Shown here: positions 14,906-21,109 of the stretch, one piece after another
Layout of the letters: every line of letters starts with the position of its first letter
Numbering within the stretch: position 1 is the first letter of the stretch
From: Alphaproteobacteria bacterium
Lineage (GTDB): Bacteria > Pseudomonadota > Alphaproteobacteria > Rhizobiales > Aestuariivirgaceae
DNA length: 21,109 nucleotides
Direction: 5' to 3'
Assembly: GCA_005884715.1 (NCBI GenBank)
Contig: VAZZ01000087.1
Location: 9,190-30,298, forward strand
The notes under the pieces: generated by a model
What the model was told of the DNA's origin: nothing
Seen by the model: the letters and a program-made list of their open reading frames with translations, nothing else
The model's database searches: none
Translations under genes and position numbers: made by a program

Positions 14906-17182
14906 ATGAGCACAGAGAAACGGGCGGCCCGGCCGAGCTTTACCGAACAGGAGGCGCTGCTTTTCCATCAGCGCGGCAAACCGGGTAAACTGGAAATAAA
15001 CCCGACCAAACCGATGGCGACCCAGCGTGATCTGTCGTTGGCCTACACCCCGGGCGTCGCCGTGCCGGTGCGCAAGATCGCCGAGGATCCCGATACCGCC
15101 TATGACTACACGGCGAAGGGTAATTTCGTCGCCGTCATCACCAACGGCACGGCCATTTTGGGGATGGGCGATCTGGGGGCGCTGGCAGCGAAGCCCGTCA
15201 TGGAGGGCAAGGCGGTGCTGTTCAAGCGCTTCGCCGATGTCGATTCGATCGATCTCGAAGTCGACACCAAGGACGTCGATGAGTTCATCGGCGCGGTGCG
15301 CTATCTCGGCCCCTCCTTCGGCGGCATCAATCTCGAGGACATCAAGGCGCCCGACTGTTTCATCATCGAGCAGCGCCTGCGCGAATTCATGGATATCCCG
15401 GTCTTCCATGACGACCAGCATGGCACCGCGATCATTTCGACCGCGGCCCTCATCAACGCCCTCGAAATCACCAAGCGCGACATCAAGAAATTCAAGCTGG
15501 TCTGCAATGGCGCGGGTGCCGCGGCCATCGCCTGCATCGAGCTCATCAAATCGTTGGGCGTGCCGGCGCAGAATGTAATCCTCGCGGATTCGAAAGGTGT
15601 CGTCTACAAGGGCCGCAGCGAAGGCATGAACCAGTGGAAATCGGCGCATGCGGTCGAGACCAAGGCGCGCAGCCTCGCTGATGCCATGGAAGGGGCCGAT
15701 GTGTTCCTCGGCCTCTCCGTCGCGGGCGCCCTTACGCCCAAAATGGTCCAGAGCATGGCGAAGAATCCGATCATCTTCGCGATGGCCAATCCCGATCCCG
15801 AGGTCACGCCTGAAGACGTCGCCAAGGTCAGGAACGATGCGATCATGGCGACGGGACGATCCGACTATCCGAACCAGGTCAACAATGTGCTGGGCTTTCC
15901 CTATATCTTCCGGGGTGCCCTCGACGTGCGGGCCCGCACCATCAATGACGAGATGAAGATCGCCGCGGCGCAGGCGCTCGCGGCTCTGGCGCGCGAGGAC
16001 GTCCCCGACGAAGTGGCCGCCGCCTATCACGGCTCGCGCCTGCAATTCGGCCCCGGCTATCTCATCCCGGTGCCGTTCGATCCGCGTCTCATCTCGCGCA
16101 TTCCGGTCGCGGTCGCCCGCGCCGCCATGGATTCGGGCGTGGCGCGCAAGCATATCGCCGATCTCGACGCCTATGCCGATGAGCTGTCGGCGCGGCTCAA
16201 CCCGATCGCCGGAACGCTGCAGAACATCTTCGGGCATGTCAAATCCAATCCGAAGCGCGTCGTCTTTGCCGAAGGTGAAGAGGACCGGATGATCCGCGCC
16301 GCCAATAGCTTCGCCAATTCGGGTCTCGGCAAAGCCATCCTGGTCGGCCGCGAAGCGCAGATCGAAGAGGCGCTGAAGATCAGCGCCGTCGAACTGGCCG
16401 AGAATGTCGAGATCACCAATGCCAAGCTCTCGGCGCGCAATGTCGATTATGCCAACTATCTCTATGAGCGGCTGCAGCGCAACGGCTTCCTGTTCCGCGA
16501 CTGCCAGCGCCTCGTCAACAATGACCGCAATGTCTTCGCCGCGTGCATGCTGGCACTCAATGACGCCGATGCCGTGGTGACCGGCCTGACGCGCAATTTC
16601 GCACTCGCCCTCGACAATATCAGGCGCGCCATCGACAACCGGCCGGGCCACCAGCCGATCGGCGTCTCGATGGCCCTGGTGCGCGGGCGCACCGTCTTCA
16701 TCGCCGACACTTCGATCCATGAATTGCCGTCGGCGGAGGAGCTTGCCGATATCGCGCAGGAAGCGGCTGGTGTGGCGCGCCGCTTCGGCTATGAGCCCAA
16801 GGTCGCTTTCCTCTCCTATTCCACCTTCGGCTATCCGAAGGGCGAGCGCTCCGAATATGTGCGCAATGCGGTGACCATCCTCGACAAGCGCAATGTCGAT
16901 TTCGAATATGACGGCGAGATGGGTGCCGATGTCGCGCTGTCGCGCGAGGCGATGGCGCTCTATCCGTTCTGCCGTCTTACCGGTCCTGCCAATGTTCTGG
17001 TCATGCCGGCGGCGCATTCGGCCTCGATCTCGACCAAGATGCTGCAGCAATTGGGCGGCGTCACCGTCGTCGGGCCGCTCCTCACCGGCCTCGACAAGCC
17101 GGTGCAGATCGCCTCGATGTCGGCGACCGCGACGGATATCGTCAATCTGGCGGCGATCGCGGCTTACGATATCAATAGGTAA
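14906..17182 (+). CDS. maeB: Chimeric malic enzyme (malate dehydrogenase, oxaloacetate-decarboxylating) with C-terminal phosphotransacetylase-like domain
   Basis: The protein has 758 residues from the ATG at 14906, with AGGGA about 6 bases upstream. Upstream in-frame codons exist but cross the hairpin and are not family-like. Residues about 15-425 are malic enzyme: catalytic Y47 (AYTPGVAVP) and K96 (AAKPVMEGK), metal-binding NLEDIKAPDC (142-151) and FHDDQHGTA (about 167-175), and dinucleotide loop GAGAAAIA (202-209). Residues about 430-755 resemble phosphate acetyl/butyryltransferase (RVVFAEGEEDRMIRAA ... VLVMPAAHSASI). In these chimeras that part is thought to regulate (acetyl-CoA) and not catalyse. 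The enzyme makes pyruvate from malate. From memory, S. meliloti tme (NADP type) sits next to mutS in the same way, so NADP use is the better guess. Confidence 0.96.
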   Translation: MSTEKRAARPSFTEQEALLFHQRGKPGKLEINPTKPMATQRDLSLAYTPGVAVPVRKIAEDPDTAYDYTAKGNFVAVITNGTAILGMGDLGALAAKPVMEGKAVLFKRFADVDSIDLEVDTKDVDEFIGAVRYLGPSFGGINLEDIKAPDCFIIEQRLREFMDIPVFHDDQHGTAIISTAALINALEITKRDIKKFKLVCNGAGAAAIACIELIKSLGVPAQNVILADSKGVVYKGRSEGMNQWKSAHAVETKARSLADAMEGADVFLGLSVAGALTPKMVQSMAKNPIIFAMANPDPEVTPEDVAKVRNDAIMATGRSDYPNQVNNVLGFPYIFRGALDVRARTINDEMKIAAAQALAALAREDVPDEVAAAYHGSRLQFGPGYLIPVPFDPRLISRIPVAVARAAMDSGVARKHIADLDAYADELSARLNPIAGTLQNIFGHVKSNPKRVVFAEGEEDRMIRAANSFANSGLGKAILVGREAQIEEALKISAVELAENVEITNAKLSARNVDYANYLYERLQRNGFLFRDCQRLVNNDRNVFAACMLALNDADAVVTGLTRNFALALDNIRRAIDNRPGHQPIGVSMALVRGRTVFIADTSIHELPSAEELADIAQEAAGVARRFGYEPKVAFLSYSTFGYPKGERSEYVRNAVTILDKRNVDFEYDGEMGADVALSREAMALYPFCRLTGPANVLVMPAAHSASISTKMLQQLGGVTVVGPLLTGLDKPVQIASMSATATDIVNLAAIAAYDINR

Positions 17183-17238
17183 AAGCGCGTCATCCTCTCG
17201 TCATGGCATCCAGTGTTTGGATACTGTTTAAGACTGGT

Positions 17239-17259
17239 TGGCCGGGTCAAGCCCGGCCA
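17239..17259. terminator. Strong palindrome between convergent genes, possible bidirectional terminator or intergenic repeat
   Basis: TGGCCGGG (17239-17246) and CCCGGCCA (17252-17259) form an 8-bp GC-rich stem with loop TCAAG, in the 81-base gap between the malic enzyme stop (17182) and the olsB stop (17264). There is no T-run on either strand, so Rho-independent termination is uncertain. Similar GC-rich palindromes are common in rhizobial intergenic DNA. Confidence 0.4.
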
Positions 17260-17263
17260 CGTG

Positions 17264-18154
17264 TCACGATTGCGTGAGAGGGTCTTCGCCAGGCTGCCCG
17301 AAATAGGTGAAATAGCGCGGATGGATCGCCGAGATCGGCAGGATGATCAGCACGTCGATCGTGTTGAACTGGCGATCGATCACAGCACCTTCGCCGACAT
17401 AGCAGCCGATCCGCAAATAGCCCTTGATGAGCGGCGGCAGCATGCGCAAGGCCCGCTTGGCTTCGACCTTGGCGGGCGGCAGGAGATTCATCTCGATCTT
17501 GCGGTGGCTGAGCGCGCTCACCCGCCATTCAGGCGGTGCGGCCGAGTTCTGCGCCATGAAGCTCAATCCCATGGCATGGTGGGCCGGATCGGTGCCTTCG
17601 AGGCTGGCGCAGCCCAGCATCACGTCGAAATCATAGAGCCGCACATAATTCCAGATGCCCTGCCAAAGCAATTCGACGACCGGCTTGGTGCGATAGGGCT
17701 TGAGAACACAGGACCGGCCCAGCTCGAGAAATTTGAGTCCCTTATGTCGCGCGATCAAAGGCGCGATATCGAACTCGTTCTGGGTATAGAAACCGCCATT
17801 GCGCTCGGCGACGGATTGTCGCAACAGGCGATAGGTGCCGACGACTTCGCCGTCAGCGACACGGATCTCATCGGGCGCAACGGCGGCACCTTTGCGCACG
17901 ACGAGGAGATGATCGCACAGCGTATCAAAGCGGTCGGCATCGCGCCTCGACGCCAGCGCTTCGGCATCGGGCTTCGCGTCGAGCTCCTCATAGAAGACGC
18001 GGTAGCGTAGATGCTGGGCGGCATCGACATCGGCGGTTCCGTCGGCGAGCCTAACCGTCAGATCGGCCTTCGTGCCGAGAACGAATCCCGGCAGGATTTC
18101 GTTGCGCCCCGCTGCCCCGCCGCGGGGGCGAGGTGCCAGAGAATGTACGGACAT
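17264..18154 (-). CDS. olsB: Ornithine N-acyltransferase-like protein OlsB (COG3176, GNAT/hemolysin-like)
   Basis: The protein has 296 residues. ATG at 18154 (MSVHSLAPRPRGG) is chosen because GGAGG lies 9 bases upstream; a TTG at 18172 is less likely. The OlsB family signature is present: AAQHLRYRVFYEELDAK near the N-terminus, the core FLELGRSCVLKPYRTKPVVE, and the end VIDRQFNTIDVLIILPI then SAIHPRYFTYFG. OlsB transfers a 3-hydroxyacyl chain from ACP to the alpha-amino group of ornithine, giving lyso-ornithine lipid, which OlsA then acylates. It acts at the cytoplasmic face of the inner membrane. Ornithine lipids matter under phosphate limitation. The olsB-malic enzyme-mutS arrangement matches S. 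meliloti (from memory). No Pho box is evident upstream. Confidence 0.87.
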   Translation of the reverse strand: MSVHSLAPRPRGGAAGRNEILPGFVLGTKADLTVRLADGTADVDAAQHLRYRVFYEELDAKPDAEALASRRDADRFDTLCDHLLVVRKGAAVAPDEIRVADGEVVGTYRLLRQSVAERNGGFYTQNEFDIAPLIARHKGLKFLELGRSCVLKPYRTKPVVELLWQGIWNYVRLYDFDVMLGCASLEGTDPAHHAMGLSFMAQNSAAPPEWRVSALSHRKIEMNLLPPAKVEAKRALRMLPPLIKGYLRIGCYVGEGAVIDRQFNTIDVLIILPISAIHPRYFTYFGQPGEDPLTQS

Positions 18155-18262
18155 CAAGCCCTGCCTCCGCAAACCGGCTCATTGCCGGCTCCCGCACAGT
18201 GCCACAGACCGGCCGACAAAGAAAGTTCGTCGCTCGCGGGGTAATGTTACGTTTCGTATATG

Positions 18263-20125
18263 TCAGGCAGCCGGACGCCGCGCCGTCAGGGCGGCAATGG
18301 CTTCGTCAAGATCCTGTCGATCGAAAGGTTTCGCCATATGGCCGCTCATGCCGGCGGCCAGACATTCCGCCTGATCGGCGGCGCTGGCATTGGCGGTCAG
18401 TGCGAGAATGGGAACGTCCGGCACCAGATCGCCCGAACGCAAGAGACGCGCCGTCGCGAGCCCGTCCAGCTCCGGCATCTCAACATCCATGATGATGAGA
18501 TCGGGCCTGCCGCCCTTGGCGACATAATCGAGCACCGCCTTCCCATTGGTCACATGATGGACGGAGTGATTCGATTTCTCGAGCAGGGTACGGGTCAGCA
18601 GCGCGTTGACCGGATTGTCTTCGGCGAGAAGGATGTCGAGATGCCGCGCCTTCTTCGTGCCGGATGTTATGCGCCGCAGATCGCTGACCGCACTCGCGAT
18701 CGTCTGGTCGTCCGATTGCACGAGCTGGCGCAGCAAGGTGGCGCGCCTGAGCGGCTTGAGCAGATAGCCGGCAAAAGGCGGCTCCAGGAAATCGCGCAAG
18801 GCGCGACGCTCCTCAGCCTGAAGCAGTATATAGACCGGCTTTCCGGCCGGGCGCTTGCGCTCATGTGCGGCGCGCCAGACGGCGAGTGTCGCTGAATGAC
18901 TCGAATCGCATATGAGGCCATTGGCCGAATGCGCCCGGCGCAGCGCCTGGCGCAGGCCCGCTTCCGTCACGACACGCCGTGTCGCGGCCCCCAGACCCTT
19001 GAGCGTCGCTTCGAGACCTTCAAGCGTGGGACCGGGCGGCAAAGCGAGTTCATAGACACGCCCTTTCAATGGCTCAGCCGGTGCTTCATTGCGCACGCTG
19101 AGGCAGGGCAGCGTAACACGAAAGCGCGATCCCTTGCCGCGCTGGCTCTCGACTGCAACCGATCCGCCCATGCTTTGCGCCAGATTGCGCGAGATTGAAA
19201 GCCCAAGACCGGTGCCGCCGAAGCGCCGCGCCGTATCGTGGCCCGCTTGTGCGAATTCCTCGAAGAGGTGGGCTTGTTCCTCGGCTGTCATGCCGATGCC
19301 GGTGTCGACGATCTCGGCAATGAAATTGACCTGTTCCCCATCGGCCTCGCAAGGTGCGGCCAAAAGCGTGATCGCGACACCGCCGGCTTCAGTGAACTTG
19401 ATGGCATTGCCGGCGAGATTGAGCAGGATCTGGCGCAGGCGCAATTCATCGACGAGGATGCGCGTCGGCAGGTTCTGTGCCACCGAACAGGCTATCTCGA
19501 TGCCCTTGGCATGAGCGCGTGGCGCCAGAAGCTCCGTCACGCTCTCGGCCAGGATCAAAGGATCGATCCAATCAGGCGCCAAGGCGACGCGGCCCGATTC
19601 GATCTTGGAGATATCAAGGATCTCATCGATGATGGAAAGAAGCGAACGCGCCGATGCATCGACGGCGCCGGCATAATTGCGCTGCTCGGGATTGAGGTCG
19701 GTATCGAGGAGAAGCCCGTTCATGCCGATGATGCCGTTCATCGGTGTACGGATTTCATGGCTGGTCGCGGCAAGGAAGCGGCTCTTGGCGTGATTGGCGG
19801 CCTCGGCCTCGGCGCGCGCCTGCTGCAGCATGGTGAGCATCGCTTCGACGCTTTGGCGGCGCATATCGGAAGCGCGCCTGCCCAAATAGACGGCGATGGA
19901 GAGCACCGCGGTGAGGAACAGGCCGAGTGGCCATGTGGCCTTTGCCAGCCCGTCACTGCCGAAAAGGAAATAGATGCAAGCAGCAAGGCCCGCCGCCGCC
20001 ACGATTGTTCCCCCGGCAAATTGCCGGGGGCTGAAGCGTATGCCGGGCCGCGCCCATTCGCCGAGCGCCGCTGTTGCTGTGGCCGCGCGATCGCTGCGAC
20101 CATCCTGTTTTCGGGAAGACTCCAT
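18263..20125 (-). CDS. Membrane-anchored hybrid histidine kinase with C-terminal receiver domain
   Basis: The protein has 620 residues from ATG 20125; a GTG at 20176 would add 17 residues. Two hydrophobic helices at about 37-56 and 64-81, with only a short loop between, leave no periplasmic sensor. A coiled linker leads to HisKA with H123 (SHEIRTPMNG). HATPase follows with the N-box (NLAGNAIKF, about 236-244), G1 DTGIGM (about 274-279) and G2 GGTGLGLS (303-310). Residues about 354-470 look like a degenerate receiver: the acidic pocket is lost, but D407 and KP at 457-458 remain. The true receiver is 494-610 with D503, phospho-acceptor D547, T577 and K599. No response regulator or HPt gene is adjacent, so its partner is unknown. 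It follows lrp on the same strand, 278 bases away, with a palindromic repeat between. Confidence 0.92.
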   Translation of the reverse strand: MESSRKQDGRSDRAATATAALGEWARPGIRFSPRQFAGGTIVAAAGLAACIYFLFGSDGLAKATWPLGLFLTAVLSIAVYLGRRASDMRRQSVEAMLTMLQQARAEAEAANHAKSRFLAATSHEIRTPMNGIIGMNGLLLDTDLNPEQRNYAGAVDASARSLLSIIDEILDISKIESGRVALAPDWIDPLILAESVTELLAPRAHAKGIEIACSVAQNLPTRILVDELRLRQILLNLAGNAIKFTEAGGVAITLLAAPCEADGEQVNFIAEIVDTGIGMTAEEQAHLFEEFAQAGHDTARRFGGTGLGLSISRNLAQSMGGSVAVESQRGKGSRFRVTLPCLSVRNEAPAEPLKGRVYELALPPGPTLEGLEATLKGLGAATRRVVTEAGLRQALRRAHSANGLICDSSHSATLAVWRAAHERKRPAGKPVYILLQAEERRALRDFLEPPFAGYLLKPLRRATLLRQLVQSDDQTIASAVSDLRRITSGTKKARHLDILLAEDNPVNALLTRTLLEKSNHSVHHVTNGKAVLDYVAKGGRPDLIIMDVEMPELDGLATARLLRSGDLVPDVPILALTANASAADQAECLAAGMSGHMAKPFDRQDLDEAIAALTARRPAA

Positions 20126-20264
20126 AAGGGCCTGCCGCTTTATGATTTTGACGCCTGTTGACCCGCAAAATCGCACAGACGTCTTAGGAAAAGCCTTCCG
20201 GATAAGATGAGCGTCAATAAAGGGTAAATTTGCAACAAGTATGCGGCACCCTTGGCCAGATCTA

Positions 20265-20336
20265 GAGCAAATCCCGCCAAAGGGCCTGCCCCGGACCTGA
20301 TCCGGGGTTGAAGACTTTGGCGATAAGGATTTGCTC
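20265..20336. repeat. 72-bp nested palindromic intergenic element
   Basis: There are three nested perfect inverted repeats. Outer arms are GAGCAAATCC (20265-20274) and GGATTTGCTC (20327-20336). Middle arms are CGCCAAAG (20275-20282) and CTTTGGCG (20315-20322). The inner stem is CCCCGGA (20289-20295) and TCCGGGG (20301-20307). It fills most of the gap between lrp (stop 20404) and the kinase start. Its architecture resembles the abundant rhizobial palindromes with GAGCA...TGCTC ends. Part of its right half recurs at 14810-14825. It could fold to a long hairpin downstream of lrp. Confidence 0.8.
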
Positions 20337-20403
20337 CAACATGTCGATTTGGCGCGAATGCTTTTCGGCGAGGTGATCCCACCTCGACGGGAAACGCGCT
20401 AGA

Positions 20404-20871
20404 TCAACTGTATTTCGGCGCTCTCAGCCTGACCGGCGAGGACTGGATCATCGACGTGTTGGTCTGCGCATAGGGGATGAGACGATCGATGACACGCTCC
20501 AGATCCTCGATCCGCGCCACGAAAACCTTGGCGATGAAGCAATCATCGCCGGTGATGCGGTCGCATTCGACGATCTCAGGGATTTCTGCGAGCAATCCCG
20601 TGACGCGCGGTAATTCCCCCATGGCAGGGCGGATGCGGATATAGGCGCCGACAGCGAGGCCAAGCGCCTCGCGATCGAGCTTCACCGTGAAGCCGGAAAT
20701 CACGGTTAGATCCTCGAGGCGGCGCAGCCGGTCGGCGGCACTTTGCGGCGACATGCCGAGAAGACGGCCGAGATCGGTCATTGAAATCCTCGCATTGTCA
20801 TTCAGGGCAGCAAGGATTTGATGATCCGCAGCATCCAGGCTCACCTTGGGCATTCTTCGGTTATTTTTCAT
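20404..20871 (-). CDS. Lrp/AsnC family transcriptional regulator
   Basis: The protein has 155 residues from ATG 20871, which has a near-perfect GGAGGT site 4 bases upstream; an earlier in-frame ATG at 20889 lacks one. The N-terminal winged helix-turn-helix (about 12-60) reads LDAADHQILAALNDNARISM then TDLGRLLGMSPQSAADRLRR, typical of AsnC. A RAM/effector domain (about 65-150) follows, with PEIVECDRITGDDCFIAKVF. Members bind amino acids as octamers and often control an adjacent, divergent exporter. Here the divergent gene is an EamA-type transporter, which makes it the natural target, along with autoregulation. The effector cannot be inferred. Confidence 0.95.
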   Translation of the reverse strand: MKNNRRMPKVSLDAADHQILAALNDNARISMTDLGRLLGMSPQSAADRLRRLEDLTVISGFTVKLDREALGLAVGAYIRIRPAMGELPRVTGLLAEIPEIVECDRITGDDCFIAKVFVARIEDLERVIDRLIPYAQTNTSMIQSSPVRLRAPKYS

Positions 20872-20897
20872 TTTTACCTCCGAATGCACTTTAATCT

Positions 20898-20925
20898 AGC
20901 ATAGAAGCACACCTATTACAGTCAA
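20898..20925 (-). promoter_or_regulatory. Predicted promoter of the Lrp/AsnC gene
   Basis: On the minus strand TTGACT (20920-20925) and TATGCT (20898-20903) are separated by 16 bases, 26 bases before the ATG at 20871. The whole 84-base divergent region (20872-20955) is AT-rich compared with the rest of the window and is the likely site of autoregulation. Confidence 0.5.
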
Positions 20926-20955
20926 AATTCAAGAAAAATCCTTCATTCTGGCAGC

Positions 20956-21109
20956 ATGCACCGGACCTCAATCTCGCCTCCGCATGTCTATTTTCTCATA
21001 AGCGCGGTCTTCCATTATCTCGGACCCTCCTTTGCCGTCCTGCTCTTTGCCGAGCTGTCGCCTCTGGGCGTCGCGTGGTTGCGCATCGCGTCCGCCGCCC
21101 TCATTTTCG
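20956..21109 (+). CDS. EamA/DMT-family transporter, N-terminal part only
   Basis: An ATG at 20956 opens a frame that continues to the window end (51 codons). The translation, MHRTSISPPHVYFLISAVFH then YLGPSFAVLLFAELSPLGVA and WLRIASAALIF, shows the first hydrophobic helices of drug/metabolite transporters of the RhaT/YddG-like EamA type. Family members export amino acids or other metabolites. It is divergent from the Lrp/AsnC gene, which suggests local regulation. No clear ribosome site was identified, and the start could shift slightly. The rest of the gene lies outside the window. Confidence 0.8.
   Translation, partial: MHRTSISPPHVYFLISAVFHYLGPSFAVLLFAELSPLGVAWLRIASAALIF

Noticed and set aside
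14702..17050. A very long open frame (782 codons) on the minus strand, opposite the malic enzyme gene
   Set aside because: It is antisense to a fully conserved enzyme. Its composition (rich in R, D, G, H and I in mirrored order) is a by-product of GC-rich codon use on the other strand, and it shows no family motif.
1..21109. CRISPR array, prophage, insertion sequence, tRNA or rRNA genes
   Set aside because: I found no regularly spaced repeats, transposase or phage proteins, or tRNA/rRNA-like segments. The window is core genes in conserved order.

Overview
The window is GC-rich (roughly 60%), densely packed bacterial chromosome. Gene content and order point to an alphaproteobacterium of the Rhizobiales/Hyphomicrobiales; I cannot name a genus. 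The evidence is the run corC-ybeY-phoH-miaB-plsC-rimI, the glnD-mutS-malic enzyme-olsB order (from memory, the same as around tme and olsB in Sinorhizobium meliloti), an ornithine-lipid type acyltransferase, and palindromic intergenic repeats of a rhizobial kind. It is essentially a core region. I see no prophage, IS element, CRISPR array, tRNA or rRNA.

Layout. Positions 1-5023, all minus strand, form a translation/RNA/envelope operon read right to left: a tsaB-rimI fusion, plsC (possibly olsA), miaB, phoH, ybeY and corC (cut by the window edge). Three of its junctions are 4-base ATGA overlaps. Next come an Nfu-type Fe-S scaffold gene (5087-5644) with its own promoter and an Irr-box-like palindrome, then trpS (5707-6753). 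The 413-base stretch 6754-7166 holds a broken LysR-type regulator remnant and an AT-rich operator-like palindrome. A plus-strand GNAT acetyltransferase with a DUF1127-like N-terminus (7167-7853) runs tail-to-tail into murJ. The minus-strand block mutS-glnD-murJ (14705 to 7807) follows. Divergent from mutS is a plus-strand chimeric malic enzyme (14906-17182). Then come minus-strand olsB, a membrane hybrid histidine kinase and an Lrp/AsnC regulator, and finally the start of a divergent EamA-type transporter at the right edge.

The most notable observation is that mutS is not intact. About 27 codons just after the Walker A lysine are missing and the frame is broken. A second, in-frame gap lies in the C-terminal part. 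If this is not an assembly artefact, the strain should lack MutS-dependent mismatch repair. The LysR remnant carries an apparent +1 slip in a C5/G5 run, the class of mutation that mismatch-repair loss favours. Other points of interest are two gene fusions (TsaB-RimI and DUF1127-GNAT), strong hairpins before the malic-enzyme gene, and a palindromic repeat family seen at two places. I found no convincing wholly new multi-gene system.
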